The notes below the pieces were generated by a model that saw nothing but the letters and a program-made list of their open reading frames with translations, ran no database searches and was not told the origin of the DNA. Positions 24,993 through 37,295 of a stretch of 64,000 nucleotides of DNA are shown here, in pieces. Made by a program: the position numbers and the translations under genes. This DNA comes from Gordionus sp. m RMFG-2023 (Eukaryota; Nematomorpha; Gordioida; Chordodea; Parachordodidae), in NCBI RefSeq assembly GCF_954871325.1, contig NC_088779.1, positions 9,674,846 to 9,738,845 on the forward strand, written 5' to 3'. How positions within the stretch are numbered: the first letter of the stretch is position 1; the number at the start of each line of letters is the position of its first letter.

Positions 24993-26787
24993 CAGTAGCG
25001 GGCATGGGGGGGGGAGGGTTTGGGGGTTGAACCCCTCCCCCCCCCATGAAAAATGATAAAAAAAATTTTTTTAATTTAATAAATTCTTAATAAACGCTTG
25101 ATTTTTATGTTTTAAATTTATTATAAATAATAATAGATATACACATTTGATTATTTTTATATCTATTAAATAAATTTTATATTATTTTGCATTTCATAAA
25201 AGTTGTCCAGTTTGTCATATTCCATTTTATAAAAATATATATTTCTCATTTTCAATATGAATTTCACACTACCCCAAAAAAATGAGTTATTTATTCAAAC
25301 GTATCATGATATTGACTCAAAAAATCAAAAAAAAAATTAAAAAGATTTTGTACGACCAGATTCATCGAAAGACAAGAGTCGGTGAAACTCTTTATTGAAC
25401 TATATGATGTTGTCTTTGCAGCACTAGAATTTTATATATCAATCAAGGAAAAAGATTCAGCAGATGCCGAAAATCTTTTGCAGGCTATTATTAAGCCACA
25501 GTTTTTAATTTCAATTCAATGTGTTTATTTTTTATTTAATTATACAAATGATTTTAGCAAAATGCTACAAAAAATTGATTTGGATTTAAGGGAGATTATG
25601 AATAGAGCAAAGGATATTGTTGAAATATTAACAAATATCAGAGAGAATGTGGAAGAAAAATTTCATGAAATATATGAAAAGTAAAGGAGATTGCTAATAT
25701 GTTTGGAATTGAAATTTTTAAACCTAGAGTAGCCTCTATACAATCCAATTGATCAAATATAGATGCATCTACGATTGAGGATTTTTATAAAATAAACATT
25801 TTTATTCCCCTTATTGATACATTTTTATTTTAATTAAAAGAAAGATTTATTAGTCATAATTATATTTTAAAAAGCTTTTATTTTCTTTTGCCGGTTGAGT
25901 CTAAACTGTTGATTACACTTGAAACACGAGAGGATATTAAAAAAATCTCAGAGTTTTATGCTGATGATTTAGTAGGTTCATATGATAAGTTACTTTGTGA
26001 TGTCGAATTTTGGTATAAAAATCTTGACAGAATAGGGTATTCTCTGAGACCAAAAAATGCTCTGCAGGCCCTTTCCATGTGTAATTGCATTTTAGATTCC
26101 CTGCCTAATATCAAAACATTATTAATTATTTTAGCAACCTTGCCAATTAGTACCTGCTAATGAAAAGTCTTTTTCAACTTTAAAAAGGTTAAAAACCTAT
26201 TTAAGATACACAACTGGTGAAAAACGTTTAAATGGATTAGCCCTATTAAATATTTATAAGGAGATTATTTTAGATAAAAATTTGATTCTAGATGAATTAG
26301 CAAAATCTCAGAGAAAAGTAGATCTCCTCTTTTTAAATTCAAATCAAAAAATAGCAATAAAATTTAATTAGTTTTAATATATAATCAATTTTTTTTTGTA
26401 AAAAAAGTATTATTTATAAGATAATATCATCATATTTTTTTAAATACCATTATTTGCATAAGAATTACACATATTTTATATAATTGTAAAAAATTACTTT
26501 TTTTTAAATAGTGTCTTTATACATTATAATTTTTAATATTAAAATCTGTATTATATAAAATATCAACATTTTGAAAATATTTTAATTAATAAAAATATAT
26601 ACATGATTAAATAAAGGAATGTAAAATATATAATAAAATACCCTAAAATTTTGTTATATGAAAATATAAATTTTTTTAACAAATCCAAAAATATAAGCAA
26701 TTAAGAGTTCAAAAACGCCCCCCTAAAAATTTTTTAACCCCCCCCCCCCCCCCCTCCCCTCATGATAAAATCCTGGCTACGCCACTG
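24993..26787 (+). mobile_element. Degenerate hAT transposon (CAGTGGCGTAGCC ends)
   Basis: About 1.8 kb. The right end, read on the other strand, is CAGTGGCGTAGCCAGGATTT, a terminus shared by many invertebrate hAT elements; the left end at 24993 is CAGTAGCGGGCATGGGGG. Near-matching flanks (GATGAATA left, GATGAACA overlapping the right end) suggest a decayed duplication. Plus-strand transposase remains run from about 25340 to 26360: SVKLFIELYDVVFAALEF, LREIMNRAKDIVEIL, and the hATC dimerisation motif ANEKSFSTLKRLKTYLR followed by GLALLNIYKEI. The 5' half of the transposase is missing and the frame is broken at two or more points. Runs of 17 or more C near the right end and G/C runs near the left are subterminal. 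Confidence 0.75.
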
Positions 26788-27872
26788 ATGAACATATTAT
26801 ATTGAATAATTAGCAGCTATTAATTTATCAAGACTTATCATCTACACATAATTTATAAATATTTATTTACTAGGCTTATTTATAAGTTTCAAATAAGTCA
26901 GGAAAAATTTGGAAGGAGTTGACAAATTATTAGATAAAAATTTAAGTAATGTAATCTCTTGGAATTTAGTAACGTTATGCTATATTTGAAGAATCAGACC
27001 TTCAATAGTTTTTGGGCATCAGTTTTAATTTCTTTAATCTATCATAATATTTCGCAGATTTATTTTAATAAAGAACAAGTCTTCAGACACTGGTTTATTA
27101 TACTTATAGTCATGCAGCCAGCAATCAATATGATCTTGCGATGGATTTAAACTTTCTATAAAAACTCTTTGAGTTGAATAAAGCTAAGGCGTATTCCATA
27201 ATTTAACCTTTCTTATTTTTTAAGTAATAACTTAATATACAAGATTCTGTTGATTTTACCTTCATTAAAAGCAGCTGATTGAGGGATGATATAATATAAA
27301 TATTAAAATAAAATAATAATAATTTTTTCTACAAGATAATAAAAATAAGAAAATTTATAATTAGCTCCAAAATTTAAAATATAACGAAAAATATAGAAAT
27401 AATGAAGGTTTTTACAAAATTACTGCAGGAGGTATCACCTGGGGCTATAACGGCAAATGAAAAAATGGCAAATAAATTTATGAAGCAAAAATTTTCCAGA
27501 TTTTGTTGAATCTTTTTTGCTACCGACTCAGTTTCGGAGTCAAATGAACTCTACTATTTAACAATAGGTTTATTAATATAGGATCCTAAATCTAAATTAT
27601 TTAGATATCTTTATTTGATTTTAATTCTGAATAAAACGACTTCAGAATAAAAATAAAGGGTTTTGCCGAAAAAACGAGATTTATTCAGAAAAAACCGAAG
27701 GTTAACAAGACGAATCTTCCCATTTTCTTAATTTTATTTTTTGTAAAAAAAATGAAAATAAAATTAATGATTATTTTTATCATTTAAGGTAATTATGAAC
27801 TACTCGTCCTCGAGTTCACGACTTGAGCTCATGACTCGAGTTCACGACTCTTAAGTTTAGCAACAGTCTTAT
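26788..27872. other. Intergenic AT-rich stretch
   Basis: No gene supported. Positions 27808-27850 contain a short GC-richer palindromic/tandem motif (CTCGAGTTCACGACT twice, separated by TGAGCTCATGA). Confidence 0.35.
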
Positions 27873-27880
27873 TAATTTTT

Positions 27881-28723
27881 GGTAACTCACTGAATCACGG
27901 GGAAATTTTTAATATCATTTTTTTTTAAATATTTTTTTTTTATTTATTTTTTTATAATATTTTTTTAAATATAAAAAAACAAATTTTTTTTATAAAAAAT
28001 AATAAATATAAGATCGTTTGGATATTTTTTTGGTGTAATTTTACAAATAAAAACGGAGTATATTTTAAAATTTAAAAAACGGAGTAAATTTAAAAGTTAA
28101 AAAAAAACGGAGTATGAATTTTTGTGTATTTTTACAATAAAAACGGAGTATATTTAAGAATTTAAAAAAACGGAGTATTTTATTTGTGAAAATTTTCATA
28201 ATTCTTACATTTTACTATTAAATCAAATACTAGATATTTAATCAATTTATTTGAATAAACATAAATATATATACAATGATAATATAGATATATATTTTTA
28301 AGGAAAAACAAATATAGTTCTATATATTTATCATTTAAAAATTTAATTAATTTATTTATATTAGATATATTATAATATTACGAAAATAGGAATATTCACA
28401 TAGATATAAATGAGAGGAAGATTTTCTTCCATTTCTGGGGATGCTTGCCTTAAGACATAAACGTTCCATACGTTGAGTGTGGGTTAATATATCATTAGGG
28501 TCTATGAAGTTTTTGCTATGATTGACAGAGTAATGATCATATCCATTTTCATTCAGATTGTTTTAACTTGAAAAAATATTTAATTTTAAGATTTATCAAT
28601 ATAAAATCTACCACTTCCATTAAAAAATTTCTACCAAAATCCAGACGATCTTATATTTAAAAAAATAAATAAAAATTAAAATAAAATAATATTAAAAATT
28701 TCCCCGTGATTCACTAAGTTACC
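27881..28723 (-). mobile_element. Degenerate Merlin-family (ISXO2-like) transposon
   Basis: 843 bp, flanked by a perfect 8-bp duplication TAATTTTT at 27873-27880 and 28724-28731. Terminal inverted repeats start GGTAACTCACTGAATCACGG (left) and GGTAACTTAGTGAATCACGG (right, other strand), continue through GGGAAATTTTTAATAT and recur inside as AAGATCGT-GGAT, so the repeats exceed 100 bp imperfectly. On the minus strand at about 28570-28400 the reading YDHYSVNHSKNFIDPND followed by THTQRMERLCLKA matches the C-terminal catalytic block of DDE ISXO2/Merlin transposases (GYTHxxVNHSxxFVDPxxGVHTNxIExxW), including the Glu of the triad. The N-terminal two thirds is absent. Confidence 0.8.
28040..28178. 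repeat. AACGGAGTA repeat cluster inside the Merlin element
   Basis: Five copies of AACGGAGTA spaced by AT-rich DNA within 140 bp, just inside the left inverted repeat of the Merlin element. Repeated subterminal words of this kind can be transposase-binding sites, but that role is inferred. Confidence 0.6.
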
Positions 28724-28759
28724 TAATTTTTAAATAATAATATTAAATATATATATTAC

Positions 28760-28925
28760 TTAATAGAATTATAATAGAAATCGTTAAAAGGGGGCAATCA
28801 AAAATATTTATTTTTAGTTCAAGGGGATAAGATTCCAATAAAAAAAATTTTTTTTGCTTCAGTGGGCTATTCAAATTTTTCAGGGGGCTCGAGGCCCTGT
28901 GCGCTCTATCCGAGTGACGCCACTG
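28760..28925. repeat. Lone hAT-like right end (CAGTGGCGTCACTCGG)
   Basis: Read on the minus strand, 28925 onward gives CAGTGGCGTCACTCGGATAG followed by GAGCGCACAGGGCCTCGAGC, a CAGTGGCGT-type terminus with GC-rich subterminal sequence. No partner end located. Confidence 0.4.
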
Positions 28926-29029
28926 ATTCTATGTGATCTAGACCTTTAAGATGGAGGTGTTTTTTTAGTTCCTTTACGTTGAATTAGCCAGGCTGTAGCA
29001 AATAAACGGATACACCCCAAAACTCTCCC

Positions 29030-29485
29030 TAAAGCCTAACAATTTGGCCCGCAAGTCGGGCTGTGGCCAAAATATCTAATAATATCTTGTGCCTAATTTT
29101 TTTTAAAATCAGGCTTGAAAAATAATAATTAAAAAAAACAGTTTAAGAATTAGATTGTAAATCTTATATTGCTGATGATATTCAGCAGACATAAAAATGC
29201 GTTGAATTTAAACTTTATAATTAGAATTTTTGTGCTTAGACCTAAAAATATTTTGGACTCAGGTTAACCTATAAGAATTTCCCGTAAGATTAAAAAAATA
29301 ATAATTATGCAATAAAAATTATTCATCTTTCTTTGAAATCAACCGATCCGGCTCGAATTTATTTTAATATAGAAAATAATTTTTATAATTACTAAACGAT
29401 ATATGTTATAATAGAATCAAATATTTTTATTTTACATTTAGATATTAAAAAAATATCTATTACAGATCTCTACATCTAACTAATC
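29030..29485 (-). repeat. Relic of the 346-bp hAT MITE family
   Basis: Read on the minus strand the right part begins TAGAGATCTG near 29472 and shares with the MITE at 4539-4884 a run including AAATATTTGATT, ACATAT and TAATTATAAAAATTA, followed by a CGAGCCGGATCGG cluster. Target duplication not identifiable. Confidence 0.5.
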
Positions 29486-29617
29486 ATAACCACTGGTACA
29501 ATCAGCATTTTGTAAAATGGGTAAAATATTATCAGCCAAAGCTAAAGAGATCCAATCTTTGACAAAAGAAAATATCATGAAATTACCAAAAATGAAGAAA
29601 GGGATATAAGATTTAAT

Positions 29618-30282
29618 CAGGGATGCGAATTCTGCAAAATTTTTGCACGAGTTCGGTTCGGTTCAGGGAAATAAATTTGAATCCGGGTTTAAGAATTTTT
29701 GAATTGATAAAAAAAATATTCTATATTAAAATCATAATTAAAAAACTAGACATAAATTTGGTATAAAAAATTAATTTTTTTTTTATTTATATCCAAAATA
29801 TAGTTAAATATAGAAAGCATAGTCATGTATAGATTTAAAAAATTTTATTTAGACGTATTTCTTTAAATTAACAATATCCAATATAATAATTTTTACTTTG
29901 ACTTGTTCACTTTCATTGTCCTTCTAATATATAATCTTTGAGAATAAGTTAATTAAAAATAATGGCGTAAATGAATTTAATTGTCTAAAATTTATTAACA
30001 ACCCAATAGGAATTTTTGAGAATAAATTTAAAAAAATTTAAAAATGGGGTAAATGAATTAAGTTGTTTAAAATTTATTAACAATTCACTTAATTGGAAAT
30101 TTGAAAATATTATAAAATGTCAAGTAAATTGTTAAATTTAAACAATACACTGAAGTTCAACTAAAATTCCCGGGTTCGGTTCGGGGTTTGGAAAATTTTA
30201 TAAACGGGATTCAGGTTCGGTTAGGGTTCAGATTTTTCCCAAAAAACCCGGGTTTTCTTCTCCGGGTTCGATCGAACCCCTG
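29618..30282. mobile_element. hAT-type MITE, 665 bp, perfect TSD
   Basis: Flanked by the perfect 8-bp duplication GATTTAAT (29610-29617 and 30283-30290). Termini CAGGGATGCGAA and, on the other strand, CAGGGGTTCGAT are imperfect inverted repeats of the CAGGG type. Subterminal GGTTCGG and ACCCGGG words cluster at both ends. Interior AT-rich, non-coding. Confidence 0.85.
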
Positions 30283-30570
30283 GATTTAATGAATATAAAT
30301 ATACCCATTTTCGAATGTAATTATGATAAACCCCAGTTTAGATCTTTCAATTTAGTATTTAAAATATTTTCTAATATATTTCTAAAAAATTCATGAAAAC
30401 TTATTATTTAAAAAAAAGAAAATCTAGTAAGAATAAATTATTAAATATCGAAGAATTTTTTGTGGATTTTTATAAATTATAATTTTAAGTTTACGTTTTT
30501 TTAAATTCAATTTCTAAAATGCTCGAAGCTTTAAATTTTCAAATTAGGATATTCTTATTTGCTAAAGATT

Positions 30571-30648
30571 AGAAAATTGGTAAGATTATTAAAAATAGAA
30601 AATTGGTAAGATTATTAAAAATAGAAAATTGGTAAGATTATTAAAAAT
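30571..30648. repeat. 26-bp tandem repeat, three perfect copies
   Basis: The unit AGAAAATTGGTAAGATTATT followed by AAAAAT is repeated three times without change, then decays into AGAAATACTGG. It lies in the intergenic stretch about 340 bp upstream of the acetyltransferase start codon. Perfect identity indicates recent expansion. Confidence 0.9.
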
Positions 30649-30988
30649 AGAAATACTGGTTTGATGAAGTGCTCCCTAATTATTAAATTTTTTTTATAAA
30701 GAATTCATCAAAGAAAAATAATTAAAATTTCAATATGTTTCATTTCAAGTGTTTTATATTTTAGGAAAACAATTAAAGATCTTTTTTATTAATTTTTAAC
30801 AAGAAATTCAAGCGATTATTTAAAAAATAATTATAAAAAACTAGATAAATTATTCTTTGCATGAAATTAATAAATTATTAAGGGCACAGTCATCCAAATA
30901 ACCAATATATAATCTTTTTTTCAATACCAACATTTAATAATTTAATTATTTATTTTAAAAAATAATATTTCCTATTCTAATAGTTGCT

Positions 30989-32463
30989 ATGGAATTTAAA
31001 TCCGAATCAACAAATTCTAAAAAATTGGATGCCAAATCTACTGAAAAAAGATGGGAAGACAGCGGAATTTCTCACCATACATCACATTACTCTTCCTCTA
31101 ACTTAAGCGTTAAATCGGATTCGCTCATCGCGGTTGTTACAAACGATAATAAAAACAAAGATTTAATTTGTAACAAGAATATGAACCAACAATCCCTCAC
31201 CATACCAATATGTATTTCTAGATTTGTTATTTATCCGATCGGCGATAACGTTACAAATTCTGCCTCTATCACTATAAAAAAATTGAACGCACCAATAAGG
31301 TATGAGATCAGAAATCTTTACATCAACGAAATAGTAGAATTGTACAACTGGAGTGTAGAAGAATTCGGCTACAGAGCCCATTGTGACTATGTAAAGTCTC
31401 TTTACAATTGTTATCCATCAGGCTGGACCGTTGCCGTCAACGAAAAGGGCAAGATAATAGGTATATTTGTTTGAATAAAACAAATTTAAGATTAATTTGT
31501 TTTTTTTAAAGGAACAATATCTGGAGTGAATATGAACGACGATCAAGCCTTTGGGATATTATTCGCTGTAAAAAAATGCTACAGATGTCATGGCATAGGT
31601 GCACACTTATGGAAAGTTGGTTTAAATCACTTTGGAAATCGTAATTTGGGGGTAAATGCTGTTGAATCCGAGATAGCTCCTAATGAAAAACTGGGAATGA
31701 AACTGGCATTTAGAAGTATATACTATATAAACTCTTTTTTCTTCAAATACTTATACATTCTTTTTACTTTAAAAATAATTAAGTGTCCAGATATTCCGGA
31801 AAGCTTACTTTGAGAGTCATGAATTCTTTGAAACTAAAATTCATTTTCCAAGCTCCTATTTCTAATAATTTTATCTTCACAAAATTATCCAACATTCAAG
31901 AAAGCTCACAAGCATCTAAGTGGAATCAAAAAGTGCTTCTTCATTCTCTCGTCGAATACGACGCGCAAATAAATAAGATATCTCGTGCGCAGTTTCTCGA
32001 AGAGGCTGTAAACCATTTTGAAAATACAGTAACCATAATATGTACAGAAGAAACAATTATTGCAAATGATGAAGATCAAAACGACATGATCGAACAACTC
32101 CCTAAAGTAGTAGGTTACGGAATGCTGAGGCCTCGGATTGAAGGTTGTTCTATAGGACCCCTTTATGCAGATTCCCCGGTTTTAGCAGAATCGATATTTC
32201 GACATTTGATTAATTACGTGACAGAACCTAATACTCTTATCGACATAACTATAATCGATGATAGTTTCGACAAAAATTACGCCTTTAAAACTCCGACCGG
32301 TAATTTGATCAGTAATTTACATATGAGGCGCGTCAAAAATCTGATACTAAGTTTGAGACTCAAACTGGAATGCCATTTGTATCGCATGTACTCTAAATAT
32401 AATGTTGACTTACTAACAAATAAAGTGTTCGCTATGAATAGTTCAATAGCATTTCTATCATAA
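30989..32463 (+). CDS. GNAT-family N-acetyltransferase with C-terminal YitH/HolE-type domain
   Basis: Predicted acetyl-CoA-dependent acyltransferase; substrate unknown. Three exons, 30989-31460, 31512-31715 and 31784-32463, join in phase to 451 aa. Residues 1-90 are Ser/Asn-rich and probably disordered. From about residue 95 to 230 lies a GNAT fold with the acetyl-CoA pyrophosphate loop RCHGIGAHLW (R-x-x-G-x-G/A) in exon 2. After it, around residues 340-370, GYGMLRPRIEGCSIGPLYAD matches the second GNAT-like domain (Acetyltransf_18 type) seen in invertebrate proteins of this class. The third-exon acceptor at 31782-31783 was chosen because it alone keeps the frame. AATAAA-like signals follow near 32600. 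A truncated paralogue lies at 37.3 kb. The function of this family in animals is largely unassigned. Confidence 0.85.
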
Positions 32464-33664
32464 TTTTTTTAAAACGTATTATAAATTTTTTTGGTGGCAT
32501 TTATTCTATTGTAAACTAATTTTATCTTTTTTGTTATTCATTTTTACTATTATATATTTGATGATTTAACAATTTTAAGGAATTTATAATATGTAAAATA
32601 AATAAAGAACCATATTATGAGTCCGCTATATTAAAAGATTACTTTTTAATGTGACTAGATAACGATGCAGATTTTAATAAAAATATATCTATATGATAAT
32701 AAATATAGAAAAATTACTTATTTATATATACCGGGTTATCTGCACAAAACAAATTTTTAAGGAAAGTTCTGCTCTTTTAAAAATCAGTTGATTAGTGTTT
32801 TGTTATAAATTTAAATCATAATAACTCAATAGAGACCTGGCTATGGGTAATAAATGTTTATTGGTCAACCCCTTTTAACTACTTATATTTTCGATTATTT
32901 TGTCAGAAATTTTCTCGAAATATGTATGGTTATATGCTGAATTATTCGATTGATTAATCCTATAAAAGGCTAATAAATGAAGGTTTTTAGTATCTGATGA
33001 GCAAATTAGTATGTCGCAACGCCTGGTATATGATCAATCAACACCATGTAGGTGTTGAACGGCAAATGTTACAGCTCAAAATATTATAGAAGTAGTTCTG
33101 GTTCCTAAAATTTTGAAAATTAGGTTTCAGGTATACTTGTTCCAAACTCTTTTAAAACATTATTTTTAAACAGGCCCCTTTAAAATGAATGATCATACAT
33201 TTTAGACATTAAAAATCATTTGCACTTTTGTTTGAACCAGTTTCTGAAATTTTTTAAATTTGTACTTGTTCTGGTTCCTATAAATTTAATAAGCAGGCTC
33301 CAAGTTCTAATCTAACTCTGATTTTAGGTGATTCCATATTTTAAATGTTCTCATAAATCTTAGATAATAAGACTAAGTTTAAATTTATCTTTTAACTGGA
33401 GCTTAAGATAGTGGACAATAAAATTTAGAATTAAAAGCAGAAGGCTTCCCATAAGAACAATTTTGTTTACTTTTACAAATATTAATTAATATTTAGTAAT
33501 TGAAACGTTTTCTGTGGTCTTATTACGTTTTAAGGGATATTGTTTAATTAAATAGGGCAGGCGCGTACACCGGAATTCACGGAGGGGAGGATAATTGAAT
33601 TTATTCATAAAAATTATTCTAGAAGTCATTTAAGTAAATTTTAAGATTCATAAATTTATTAAGA
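32464..33664. other. Intergenic stretch after acetyltransferase
   Basis: 3' flank with overlapping AATAAA motifs at about 32598-32606, a probable polyadenylation signal for the acetyltransferase. The words CTGGTTCCTAAAATTTTG (33100) and CTGGTTCCTATAAATTT (33280) recur with similar surroundings. No coding region supported. Confidence 0.4.
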
Positions 33665-33670
33665 CTAGTA

Positions 33671-34210
33671 ACTAGTGCTGTCAAACGGCTCAATTTGAGC
33701 CGGTTTTTAAAAGAGTAGAACTCAATATTTTATCCAGTAAATATAACACAAGACTGAAGATTCTTCTTATAAATGACACAAAGGTTTGGACATCTATTAG
33801 CGAAATTTTAAGGCTTAAGGCAATATTTATCTAGCGAGAATCTTGCGTTAGCCGTTTTTAGAAAATTTTTAATACACAAATTCGAATATAAATTAATTTT
33901 AAAATATTAAATTTATTGTCGTTTAAATAATTATAAAATAAATTATCTTGGAAAAGAACTTTGTAAAAAAGAATAAATCTTATGATATTGGCAATATAGA
34001 TATATGTACAAAAATATTCTTAAAAATTATTGCATATATATAAATAAAAAAATATGTTGATCTAAAAATGATAAACAATGTAGGCTAACACACATCTAAT
34101 CTATTATCAGGTAATTTTTAGTAATGTTGTTAAACGGCTCAGTTTGAACCGATTTTTAAAAGCGGCTAACCCAATTTATTATTCAGAAAAATATTATGTT
34201 ATATATTTGC
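33671..34210. repeat. Two copies of the AAACGGCTC repeat family
   Basis: Starts near 33671 (TAGTGCTGTCAAACGGCTCA) and 34123 (TAATGTTGTTAAACGGCTCA) are each followed by TTTGA(G/A)CCG(G/A)TTTTTAAAAG. They also match the HDAC intron copy near 16525. Termini of the TAGTGCTGTCAAACGG kind suggest a hAT-like MITE; the two here could be both ends of a rearranged pair or separate insertions. Confidence 0.45.
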
Positions 34211-34621
34211 AGATTTGCAAGTGCTGCCTGATTAATTAAGATATAAAAGCATCCAAGAGGCGGATAAGGAGATTTAATCTATGGCATTCTTCGACTGACC
34301 CTATATTAATATTGGAACGATGGGCTTGCGAGTTTAGGGAGTTATCAAAAGAGCTCTGATTTTGTCTCAACTATCACATAATATTTATTCATTATTTATA
34401 TTTAATTTCCTTAAGTTCCAATATAATGCTTTCATCTATTCTCATAGTCTAAATCATATCGATGTCATCTTTTTGAAATATTTTACTTTAGTTTTACAGT
34501 TAAAAAGTTTCAAATGGTAGATAAACCAAATAAAATTTGAAATCGATGTTATCTTAATTATTTCTTATGAATGTGATAAATAAATGTAAAATTATATATG
34601 GAATATATATGTAATAAGATG

Positions 34622-34905
34622 TAGTAATTAGGCAAAAAACGACCCAGCCTGTACCCGGCCCTATTTTTTTAAAAAATCGGGCCTGGTGAGGCCGAATTTT
34701 TTTAAAATATATCTAAATTTATCAATTTTATGTTAAATTTTTTATGTAAAATAAACATATTTGATTTTATTTATAGAAACTAGACACTATATAACATATA
34801 TATTTTATTTTGATTAATTATAAAAATTAATTTCTATATTTAAATAAATTCGGGCCGGGCCGGTAATTTATTTTAAAAAAATTTAGGTTCAGGCCTGCAA
34901 CAAAC
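34622..34905. mobile_element. hAT MITE, same family as 4539-4884
   Basis: Shares with the 4539 copy the core around AAATTTATCAATTTTAT, ATTTGATTTTATTTAT, the run TAATTATAAAAATTAATTT and the AAATTCGGGCCGGGCCGGTA subterminal cluster, in the same orientation. Exact ends and target duplication were not resolved. Confidence 0.7.
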
Positions 34906-37295
34906 ATAAATAGTTCAATACTAGCACGCAATGCAGTACTAAATTTAATCTATATATTTTATATAAGAAAAATCAGCAAAAATATTTATTTGAGTATTTT
35001 TAGATTTATAAAAATTGCATCTATAGGATTTTTAAATCATATTGTCATTTATTTCAAAAAAATCTTCCATTTTAGATAACGTTTATTATCTGGCTAGGGT
35101 CAGTCTAAAGTTGTAATAATAATAATTAGAATAAAAATTATGTAGGTTATAAGTGGATGGCCATGTTTGCCAACTTGCCAGGGTGCCCTTTAATTTTTTT
35201 ATCATTAAACCATGAAAGGATTGAAATATGTATTTTTCAACATGTTTTGATAAAATTTTTAAATATATAAATAGGTTGGTTAATTTTAAGCATGTTAAAT
35301 ATCCAGATAATAATTTATAAAATATTATCAATAAATAGATGAGTCTGATAAAACGAAATGTTAAGTTATATTATTTATTGTAATTTTTAATTTATAATAT
35401 AATTCTTGAATAATATCTTATAGCCAATTGAAACACTGTTTGGATTTTGCCAGAAAATCTATTTTCACATAAACTCATCTAGCTCATAAACTATTATAGA
35501 TACAGCTTTGATTCAAATTTTATTTTAAAGATTAAGGATTGTACTACACATTGACAGTATTGTTTGATATATTATTTTAAAATATTTCCTCGTTGCTACT
35601 AGTCTTGTTTTTAATAAAACCTTCCGACATATCTTACAATCAAATTTATAATCTGTAATTCTTTTATCGAGTAAAATATTTTGCCAATTCAGGAAAGGAA
35701 ATTCCATATTAACCTTATTTTTCAGGGATATTACTTTGTCGATATGATATGCACCAAAATTTAATTTATTTGGAAACTAGATTTATAATACAGATTTTTA
35801 AATATAAATATAAATTTCAAAATTAAATTTAATAAAAAGATTATGATTTTAGAATTAATTATAAATATATTTTAACAATTTATGTGTATTTAAATTTTAG
35901 AAACAAGCTATCGCTATTTATTTTTAAACAGGGCGTTAAAGCTACCGCTACTTAAAATGATCGGCGCTACATTAACAATACTAATGTATACATTTATACG
36001 CATTTTATAAAAATAAAAAATGGATATAAATGATCGACTAATATCTCAAAATGTATTCTGAATATTTAGATATTTTTAATCAATAAATACATTTTCTCCA
36101 CCTCGAAAAAGTGGGGCCATGCATAATGTACCAAGGGTGTATATGTATGTATAATAAAATTAATAGTTTTAAAATAAAAATTTAATGGCCCATGAAAAAG
36201 TGTAATTAGGTATTTTTAATTATCCCATGGTTATTTTTATTTTGTTTTTTAAAAATATCTAATAACGAATAATCCAGGGATGTTACTGCGAGTAGAATTC
36301 TAGAGAGCAGGAAAAGGTCATAGAATGATATGGTTTAGAAAAACTGTGGTGAAACTTAAAAATAAACAAGGGTAGGATTATTTAAAAAGATTATAATTAT
36401 ATCAATTACTAGTTCAAAAAATGATATAATGCATTTAAAATTCATTTTCTATTCAAATTTACAATTTCTTTTTTGAATCAACAATTTATGAAATTCGTTC
36501 AAAATTATAAATACAAAAAATATCCGTGCCAGCATAAAAATTTGGCCTCAACATGTATTATGTTATATATTTACTACATTTCCCATTATAGTTATAATTA
36601 GTGTATTTTAGCCAGCCGGCTAAACATAGTCTTTTATAAACTCCATCAACCTCTAGTTTTTTTTATTATTGAAAATTATCTCATTGAAGAAATAGATTGA
36701 GCGGAATTAGAAGAGTTTTTGTTTAGAATTATATACTATATTTCCATGATGTCTCCTCCTATTGCCCGTTCCCCTCCTATCAAAATCCTTTAAGAAAATA
36801 CTTATCAAAATTTAAAAAACCACCATAGTACACCTAATGTTGAATATATACAATTTTATCGTATTATTATACTAGTTTAGTGTCATCATATTGTATGTAT
36901 AAAAGGAAAAGTTTAATTTTTATTACTTATTTATACTATATTTCTATTTTAATTTTTTCTCTTTTCTAACATTATGTAACTATGAACATTGTTAAACACG
37001 GTTAAAAAAAATATCCAGTAATAGTTTGTAAAATACATTTAAAAAAAAGTTTCTATTGTCTATTTTTAATGGAATCGATTAAAATTTTTCACAAATTATA
37101 TTTTAAAGGTGATAGATAATGGGGATAAGATGGAAATTTATAATTATTATATCTTGCAAAAACTAGTTGTAGATAGACACTAATAATTTGAATTTAACAG
37201 TCTATATAAAAAACATTTTGCATAAAGAATTTTTAAATGTATATTTTTTTAAAATCATCTTAAATAATTAAAATTCTTTATTTATTGACTCAGAA
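34906..37295. other. Intergenic stretch, no gene recognised
   Basis: AT-rich, with short spurious reading frames only. A minus-strand frame at 35707-35525 has a CxxC (FDCKICRKVL) but no matching His pair or family resemblance. Confidence 0.4.

Noticed and set aside
24874-25056. Gly/Arg-rich 60-codon frame
   Set aside because: Product of the G/C runs at the end of a degenerate hAT element.
26738-26758. Poly-C run as a possible regulatory G-quadruplex
   Set aside because: It is the subterminal homopolymer of the hAT element; no independent evidence for a role.
28040-28178. CRISPR-like spaced repeats (AACGGAGTA)
   Set aside because: Units are 9 bp with irregular AT-rich spacing inside a eukaryotic transposon end; not a CRISPR array.
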